Part shown: positions 58,181-64,000 of the stretch, in pieces | How the letters are laid out: the number at the start of each line of letters is the position of its first letter | How positions within the stretch are numbered: position 1 is the stretch's first letter | Assembly (NCBI GenBank): GCA_020091685.1 | Contig: CM034601.1 | Coordinates: 39,268,034-39,332,033 of the forward strand | Origin: Lutjanus erythropterus | Lineage: Eukaryota; Chordata; Actinopteri; Lutjaniformes; Lutjanidae | Reading direction: 5' to 3' | DNA: 64,000 nt | Made by a program: the position numbers and the translations under genes | The notes under the pieces: generated by a model | What the model saw: the letters and a program-made list of their open reading frames with translations, nothing else | Database searches by the model: none | Told to the model about the DNA's origin: nothing

Positions 58181-58399
58181 ATGGTCTCACCTGAGAGCCC
58201 GGGAATGGTGTTCCGTGTCATGTGCCTGTTTGCGGTATTGGACACGGTGTGTCCGCTGGACGGCGGCATGCTGTTCCCCCGAGAGTCCTCCTCCAGAGAG
58301 CTGAAGGAGCTGAACGGGCTGTGGGACTTCAGAGCAGACAAGTCCCCGAACAGGAACCAGGGTTTCGACAGGGCATGGTATAAAAGTCGTCTGGCAGAG
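58181..58399 (+). CDS. gusb: GUSB exon 1 (coding part)
   Basis: 73 codons from ATG to donor GAG|gtgagc, ending in phase 0. The N-terminus has a hydrophobic stretch around residues 13-24 ([12 protein letters not shown]) that would serve as signal peptide, followed by GGMLFPRES, which aligns with the conserved start of mature vertebrate beta-glucuronidase. A second ATG at codon 9 would give a shorter leader beginning MVFRVMCLF. The first ATG is preferred for its stronger Kozak context, but both are plausible. Confidence 0.93.
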
Positions 58400-61300
58400 G
58401 TGAGCAGAGCAGTAAACAACAGCGCTGATAAAATAAAGCAGCTTTTACACAGCAGCCATTTTGACATGAATTAGCAGAGTAAATGTAGGTGTTAGTAATG
58501 ATACTAATGAAGGTTCAGTGCCAGTCAGGACAAACAGAGTCATGCTGTTGACCTAAATTAGTGTCATTAGTAACACGCGTGTTTACTCTGCTACAGTAGT
58601 TCATATCAGTATGGCTGCCATGAAAAGGTCTATTTGTTTGCAGTAACGTAAGTACAAAAAAGCAATGCTTAGATACTTGCACTCTGTTATATTGGTCAAA
58701 ACTCATAGTAAATCTACTAAGCATACCACTGGAGGTACAAAACACAAAGTACATTAAAGTCTGCAGAAATTTACAATACACAGAAACATTAAAATAAGAG
58801 TCATCCTGTATGAATATTATAGTGATACCACTGGAGATAAGACTAATGTCAGCCGTTTAGTTTATGACTAATGATACTGTACAAGACAAAGAGTGTAAAA
58901 TACAAATTATATAGTGTTCCCAACCTTTATGGCTTATGACCCCTTAAATCAAGAATGGGCAATTATTTTTCATGGGGCGGCCACATAAGAAATTGATCAG
59001 GCTGCTGTGTGTGCTCTATTAATGGAATGAGTATTCCTACATTTCTTTAAGCCAGAAGAAGTAAAGGTATCCAGGATTTGCCAAGAAAATCACAAACAGA
59101 GAAAAAACAGAAAAAACTATATGTATTTGTGTATAGGAGAAATCGATTTTTATTTCTTATTGCACTGATCATCTTGTGCCCCTCAGATTTATCTTGTGGG
59201 GTCTTGACTGCCAGGTTGAGATCCAACTATTGCCATCAGAACAAAATGAAGATCAAGTAAAAATCAATCCTTTTTAACTCCACACTTAACTGTAATTATT
59301 GGAGTTTGCTATTATCCTAGTAACTCCAAACTTGCTACTGAGTATGGCAGATACACTGTTAGAAATTAAGATTTATTGAAGCTTTTTTTAAACTCATCAG
59401 GATGTTAAACACCAACGTTTTGGGTTGGTGAAACATCCCGATCACAGCAAAATAGTGAGATAAAATAAGGATTTACAGGCAGAGGGCAGGGCCTCTGCAG
59501 ATACAGCCACCACCACACACTAGTGTGTGATGATTGAAAGGGACCGTGTAATATGAGTCTATAGGTTATTTTTTAGGAGAGTGTTGCAGATTATACCTCT
59601 TTGAATATTGGCTTTTCACTGATTTTTTTATTCCTCTAGACTGGACCAGTGATCGACATGCCAGTTCCTGCCAGCTACAATGACATCACCCAGGACCCCA
59701 CACTGAGAGATTTTGTAGGCTGGGTGTGGTATGAGCGAGAGGTGGTGGTGCCAGCCCGCTGGCTTGCTGATGAGGGAACTAGAGTGGTTCTCAGAGTGGG
59801 AAGTGCGCACTATTATTCAATAGTGGTGAGTATTACGTGTACCGTCCCTCCATTCCAGTCAGAGGTGGACAAATAAATCATCTGCATCACTTTATGAGAA
59901 ATGACACTCATCCCTTTATACTCACATCTGGAAATAAAATGATCAAGCTAACTGGAATCATGGTCTTTGCAGTGGGTGAACGGGGTGAAAGTGACAGAGC
60001 ACAATGGTGGCCATCTTCCTTTTGAGGCTGAGATTGGCGGTTTACTCCGCAAGGACCCAGTGATGCCGTGCAGGATCACCATTGCTGTCAACAACACCCT
60101 GACTCTGGAGACTCTTCCTCCTGGAATTATCCAGTACATGGGTGACCGCACCAAGTAACCTCATTCAGTTCATATGTGCTTCACTTTAAAACATCTTTGT
60201 TTTTTGTTTTTGTTTTTTTGTTTTTTTGTTTTCTTTTTAAATCTTTTACATGTTTTGAGAAATTGAGAAATGGAATCAGTTATTCCTAAACTGACCCTTC
60301 AGCTGCTTTCAACACTTACACAACAACTGATGTATCAACTGCTTTCATCAGCTTTACTTTGACTTCAGTTGTGACATTTTAAGAAAATTCAGCTGCTGTT
60401 GAGCTTTTGCACTTCAAATGTCAGTTCAGTTGTATTCACACTCATTCTTCAACTGTTTTTATTCTTTAAAATACAGTGATGCTTAGCAGGGACACTTCAA
60501 ATGACATTTCAGCTCCTTTCACAACTTACACCCCAACTTAAAGAGAAACTCTGCCACTTTTCGTGGGGATGTCCAGTCAGTGTTAAAGGTAAATACAGTC
60601 AACTGAAGCAAGAAATTCAGTGCATGCTATATTGATGGAGAAAGCTGAGTTCTAATGCTGCAAAACCTGTTGTTCCACTGACATGCAGGAAGAACTACAG
60701 GCTATTTCAGCTCAGATGTCTAATCTCCACCTCTGAGTAGCCATGGAGCGTTCTAGATGAGTATTTCTGTCACCCAACACTACATTCTGGTCAGCAAAGT
60801 AATAATTATAGAACAAGGTGGCGATAACATGGCAACATGGGTGTGGGCATTAGAAGCTTGCCTGCAGTGCATCCTGGTACATGTAGGCACAGTTCTGCAG
60901 ACAGGAGGACTTTTCTCAAACAATATAACACACATAGGAATTTATTGCTTTAATTGACCGCATTTCCCATCAACACTGACTGGACATCTTTATGACAATT
61001 GCTGATATTTCATCTAATTTCATTTACTTCACCTCCTTTCTCTACTTGAATTTCAGCTCTGCTCTTTACTTACACCTCAGCTGACCACAGCTGCTTTAAC
61101 TTCAAAGCTTGTTGCCATACAAATACATTTAAAAATCTCCAATCACTAATTTCAGTATTTTCTTTATTTAACATAGTATTTCAGCAAGATTAAAATGAGA
61201 ATAACTGCCTGTTTGTGTGTGTTAATGAGTATTCAAATAATGAAGAAAATGTCATTTCTCAACAGGTATCCTGATGGCTTTTTTGTGCAAAACATCTACT

Positions 61301-63709
61301 TTGATTTCTTCAACTATGCTGGCATACACCGTCCTGTATTACTGTACACTACTCCAAAGGCTTATGTGGATGACATCACTGTGGTGACTGACTTCTTGGA
61401 TAATACTGGTAAATGAATGTGTCTCAATACACTGAAACTACTAATTTACTACATTTCAATTCATCACTAGCACCAAAGCAACTGTAAGAGTAAGAATCAC
61501 ATGCAGCTTTATTGAAGATATTTGTTCTGTTCATATATTTTTATGTGACATTGCTCAGAGTGTTGTTTTCTCTGTGTTTCAGGTCTAGTCAAATACAACA
61601 TATTATTCCAAGGTGCTGCCACAGCCAACATCAAGGTGACTTTAATAGACAAAGATGGCCACTGTGTGGCCTCCTCCAGCGAGCCATCTGGAGTGCTCAA
61701 AGTCGTGGATGTCAAGCTGTGGTGGCCATACTTGATGCATGAGAATCCAGGTTATCTTTACTCTCTGGAGGTAAGACAACATTTTTTTACATATGTGACA
61801 GGTGATTTTTGGCCTTAAGTTTGAGATCACATCAGAATTGCCACTAGATTTGTGAGAGTAATAAAGCAGTTGGCTTAAAGGGATAATTTGGATTATTTGA
61901 GGTGGGGTTGTGTGAGCTAGTCTGTGTTTTACCAAGAGGAGAGCTAGTTGACATGCCCCTAGTTTGAAGAGGCAGCAGGAGTACTGGTGTAGGAAGCTAA
62001 GCAATATACTGGTGTGGACAGGATCAGCAGCAAAATCAATAGTAAATAAAAAAGAAATCAATATCAGTTTAAGTCCACGCTATATTTAAAATATTTTCAT
62101 CACTTTACCCTGCAGCCAGAGAGATGTTTCTGATGGGAAACTCCTGTTATATGAGGCAAATATTACTCTCTCCACACCAACCAAACTCCACTGGGAAATC
62201 AGTCATTTTGCTTTGCTGGTCTACTGTTTTCATAGTTGGTTTATTTGTGTTATTGTGTGACTTCAGTGTGCAATTCCTGTCATCTGAGAGGTATCGTTAC
62301 TGTATTTGCAATAGAGTCTGGTTGAAAGAGAGAGAGAGAGAGTAATGTGAGAGCTTACATGAAAACGGTATTCGTCTGAAATGCTGTCTGACCTCAAATG
62401 ATGAAAATATTCTAAATGTACCATACACTTATATCACGGATAGTGATGACAAAATGAGACACTTAAAGACATCGACTTGGGTTTTGAAAAACTGGGATGG
62501 ACATTTCTCACTCTTTTCTGTCTTTGATTTATTAGCAGTAATCAAAGAACAACAAACAATATGTGCAGGGGCAAGTTAAAATTGCCTTGGAGCAAGTAGA
62601 TTTCTGACTCGCTTGCCTGTCCAGGCAGGTAGAAAAAAGATTAATGTTGAACCTTGCCTGTCCATAGTTGTTTGTGTCTTAACTTCTGTGCTGGTGCTAA
62701 TCTTTGCTTCTCCAAACTGGGAGCATGTTAACCACCATTTGCTGCAGGTAATCCTCTATCAATAAGTACCTCATACAGCCCGCCATCAGATAATCTAAAC
62801 TATCCCTTTAAGAAAATAGTCATCTTTTATTATTATTACTTGGTCATTTTGAGAGTGAACAGTGCTAAATGCACTCAACAACATATTTATCACAAGAAAA
62901 AAATCACCTCAAGCTTAACGTAGGGGGAAAAGTTAATGTATGTAATAAGACAATAAGGTAAAACAGTCCAGTTCTACCACCATAGTTACTCTGTAATTCA
63001 AAGTTCTCTTAAATCAAATGACCTTGGGGTCTTTGGCCAGGTTGTTGTCACACTCAGCAGGCAAATAGTTTTTTTGTCCACTCCTAAATTTCAACAATGT
63101 GTACTGTGAAGGTGAGCAGCTGGTCTTTGTCTCTCCTCTTGCCTCCTCTTCTCATACCTGTTATAACAGTGCATGTTTGGTAGAGCCTCTTCTGATGTCG
63201 GCCCTTTTATATCTAGGTGCGCTTAATGGCAGCTGATAGTGAGGATGTGTACACTCTACCAGTTGGCATCCGCACAGTCAAAGTTACCAGCACCCAGTTC
63301 CTCATCAACAACAAGCCCTTCTACTTCCATGGAGTCAATAAACATGAGGACTCTGATGTGAGTACCACCAGAGGGAAGCAAAGACTCATTTAAGCATTGA
63401 AACAACATGTCTGTTATAACAGAGCTAACAGGCTGTTGTCACTGTAGCCCAGTCACATGAACATTTAATTCGTGATGAATTTAGTAGAAAAACTGGATCT
63501 GGTTCAGTAAGTTCAACCCCTGTGTTGTAGATTCGAGGTAAAGGCTTGGACTGGCCCCTGATTGTCAAAGACTTTAACTTGCTGAAGTGGCTGGGGGCCA
63601 ACTCGTTCCGCACCAGCCACTACCCCTACGCTGAGGAGATCCTGCAGATGTGTGACCGCCATGGCATTGTGGTAATAGATGAGTGCCCTGGTGTGGGCAT
63701 CAAAGACAT
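58181..63709 (+). CDS. gusb: GUSB, lysosomal beta-glucuronidase (5' seven coding exons; continues past the window)
   Basis: Beta-glucuronidase (EC 3.2.1.31, glycoside hydrolase family 2) removes terminal beta-D-glucuronate from glycosaminoglycans in the lysosome. The coding join is 58181-58399, 59640-59825, 59973-60154, 61266-61408, 61583-61770, 63217-63357, 63531-63709; every intron is GT-AG and phases agree, giving 412 full codons plus two bases. Residues about 30-225 match the family sugar-binding domain, about 226-340 the immunoglobulin-like sandwich, and then the TIM barrel begins. Landmarks are WVWYERE (exon 2), an NNT glycosylation sequon at N175, YFDFFNYAG (exon 4), FHGVNKHED (exon 6), and the GH2 signature from N377 to I402 containing [11 protein letters not shown]. 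The acid/base and nucleophile glutamates are encoded downstream, so catalytic competence cannot be judged here. The ATG at 58181 has A at -3 and G at +4. No stop or frameshift interrupts the exons. Confidence 0.96.
58440..58645. mobile_element. fold-back element in GUSB intron 1
   Basis: Begins about 40 bp after the exon 1 donor. The left arm (GCAGCCATTTTGACATGAAT, GCAGAGTAAATGTAGGTGTT) is inverted in the right arm (AACACGCGTGTTTACTCTGC, ATGGCTGCCATGAAAAGG). The right arm matches 8905-8970. Confidence 0.65.
59640..59825 (+). CDS. gusb: GUSB exon 2
   Basis: 62 codons, phase 0 at both ends, between acceptor ttcctctag and donor gtgagt. It encodes [16 protein letters not shown], then [17 protein letters not shown] and [11 protein letters not shown], all strongly typical of the GH2 sugar-binding domain. 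Its 186 nt equals the length I recall for exon 2 of mammalian GUSB. Confidence 0.95.
59973..60154 (+). CDS. gusb: GUSB exon 3
   Basis: 182 nt, entering in phase 0 after acceptor ctttgcag and leaving after two bases of a Lys codon at donor gtaacc. It encodes [20 protein letters not shown] and later [20 protein letters not shown]. The NNT sequon (N175) corresponds to a known N-glycosylation site of the human enzyme. The preceding intron is only 147 bp. Confidence 0.95.
60296..61100. repeat. degenerate TTCAGCTGCTTTCA tandem repeat in GUSB intron 3, interrupted
   Basis: CTTCAGCTGCTTTCAACACT, TATCAACTGCTTTCATCAGC, TTTCAGCTCCTTTCACAACT and CTCAGCTGACCACAGCTGCT recur on both sides of a fold-back insertion (60538-60990). 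It lies wholly within the intron. Confidence 0.55.
60538..60990. mobile_element. fold-back element in GUSB intron 3
   Basis: GGGGATGTCCAGTCAGTGTT at 60565-60584 is inverted at about 60971-60988 as AACACTGACTGGACATC. A TTAA lies at the left limit. Confidence 0.55.
61266..61408 (+). CDS. gusb: GUSB exon 4
   Basis: 143 nt. The first base completes the Lys codon begun in exon 3, and the exon ends one base into a Gly codon before donor gtaaat. It encodes [19 protein letters not shown] and then [19 protein letters not shown]. This spans the end of the sugar-binding domain and the entry to the immunoglobulin-like domain. Confidence 0.95.
61583..61770 (+). CDS. gusb: GUSB exon 5
   Basis: 188 nt after acceptor tgtttcag, ending in phase 0 at CTGGAG|gtaaga. 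It encodes the immunoglobulin-like segment, ending with the conserved [20 protein letters not shown]. Its length equals that of the mammalian exon as I recall it. Confidence 0.95.
61875..62811. mobile_element. TTAA-flanked fold-back element in GUSB intron 5
   Basis: TTAAAGGGATAATTTGGATT at the left and CTAAACTATCCCTTTAA at the right, both ending in TTAA; 937 bp. Internal frames (62124-62345) are unsupported. A GA microsatellite sits at 62326-62342. Confidence 0.65.
63217..63357 (+). CDS. gusb: GUSB exon 6
   Basis: 141 nt (47 codons), phase 0 at both ends, between acceptor atctag and donor gtgagt. It encodes [20 protein letters not shown], then [20 protein letters not shown]. It is four codons shorter than the human exon 6, with the gap in the loop before VYTLPVG. 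Being symmetric in phase, it could be skipped without a frameshift; the human counterpart is known to be alternatively spliced. Confidence 0.95.
63531..63709 (+). CDS. gusb: GUSB exon 7
   Basis: 179 nt after acceptor gttgtag, ending two bases into a codon (AT|gtaagt). It encodes [20 protein letters not shown] and the full GH2 signature 1 (N377 to I402, with [20 protein letters not shown]), then [10 protein letters not shown] in the first strands of the TIM barrel. The following exons are outside the window. Confidence 0.95.
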
Positions 63710-63852
63710 GTAAGTATCACTGCTCACATCTCTGTGACATTTGGGTGTGTTTTAGAGCCCAGAGCGGTCAACAGAGTGAATGAGGACAGACTTACTGTAT
63801 TTGGTGCTATCAGCACTGCTTGTGAAAACCTCTGCTTAAAAAGTCTTTAAAG

Positions 63853-64000
63853 GTGCTCCCATAGCTCAGTTGGTAGAGCGTTCGCCCCATGTACTGAGGC
63901 TGTTGGTCCTCTGCAGCAGTTGCTGGTTGGATTCCCACCTGTGACCCATTTGCTGCATGTCATTCCCCCTCTCTCTACCCCCTTTCCTGTCATATGTTCA
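63853..64000 (+). mobile_element. tRNA-derived SINE in GUSB intron 7 (runs off the edge)
   Basis: CATAGCTCAGTTGGTAGAGC is an excellent Pol III A box and GGTTGGATTCC a B box. The extra arm between them (GAGGCTGTTGGTCCTCTGCA) is shared with the SINE at 48461-48670. It resembles a tRNA but the 3' part and the insertion rule out a functional tRNA gene. Confidence 0.75.

Noticed and set aside
58135-58467. Antisense 110-codon frame opposite GUSB exon 1
   Set aside because: A shadow of the GC-rich coding exon; the sense strand has clear homology and splice sites.
61642-62061. Antisense 139-codon frame opposite GUSB exon 5 and intron 5
   Set aside because: Overlaps a conserved coding exon and a fold-back element; no domain.
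63853-63950. Possible tRNA gene
   Set aside because: The A box and B box are good, but an extra arm, the unique 3' part and sister copies with TSDs show it is a SINE.
1-64000. CRISPR arrays, operons, phage or plasmid features
   Set aside because: The sequence is vertebrate nuclear DNA; the regular repeats seen are microsatellites or transposon arms.

Overview
This window is vertebrate nuclear DNA, almost certainly from a ray-finned (teleost) fish. The only recognisable host gene is split by GT-AG introns. The rest is AT-rich and packed with element families typical of fish genomes: Tc1/mariner relatives, hAT and PIF/Harbinger-like non-autonomous elements, TTAA-flanked fold-back elements whose ends read AAAGGGATAGTTCACCC, tRNA-derived SINEs, and solo LTRs. 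There are no operons and no prokaryotic signals. The species cannot be named from what is visible.

The host gene is GUSB, lysosomal beta-glucuronidase. It is on the + strand from 58181 and runs off the right edge. Seven coding exons can be placed with consistent phases, giving 412 complete codons plus two bases. They cover the signal region, the sugar-binding domain, the immunoglobulin-like domain and the start of the TIM barrel, including the complete glycosyl hydrolase family 2 signature 1. The catalytic glutamates lie beyond the window. A perfect CLEAR/TFEB palindrome (GTCACGTGAC) lies 71 bp upstream of the start codon. A one-mismatch copy follows exactly 20 bp further on. This is what a lysosomal gene promoter should carry.

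Positions 1 to about 58 kb hold no host coding exon that I can support. The region is a gene desert of two interleaved kinds of DNA. The first is transposable elements, often nested, with readable target-site duplications (TSDs). A solo LTR lies inside a hAT-like element inside a Tc1 element (1402-4340). A Harbinger-like element lies inside a deleted Tc1 (36917-38684). A hAT-like element carrying a LINE endonuclease scrap lies inside another hAT-like element (46683-48410). A solo LTR lies inside a fold-back element (16839-17751). The second kind is islands of apparently single-copy, homeodomain-site-rich sequence near 6.4, 14.4-15.7, 20.7-21.5, 23.5-23.9, 33.4-34.7, 39.6-39.9 and 53.6-54.1 kb. 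These look like conserved non-coding elements, but that is inference from composition only.

I found no evidence for a new gene system. The most informative observations are the paired CLEAR sites at GUSB, the datable nested insertions, the long near-perfect palindrome at 44744-45315, and the candidate regulatory islands.
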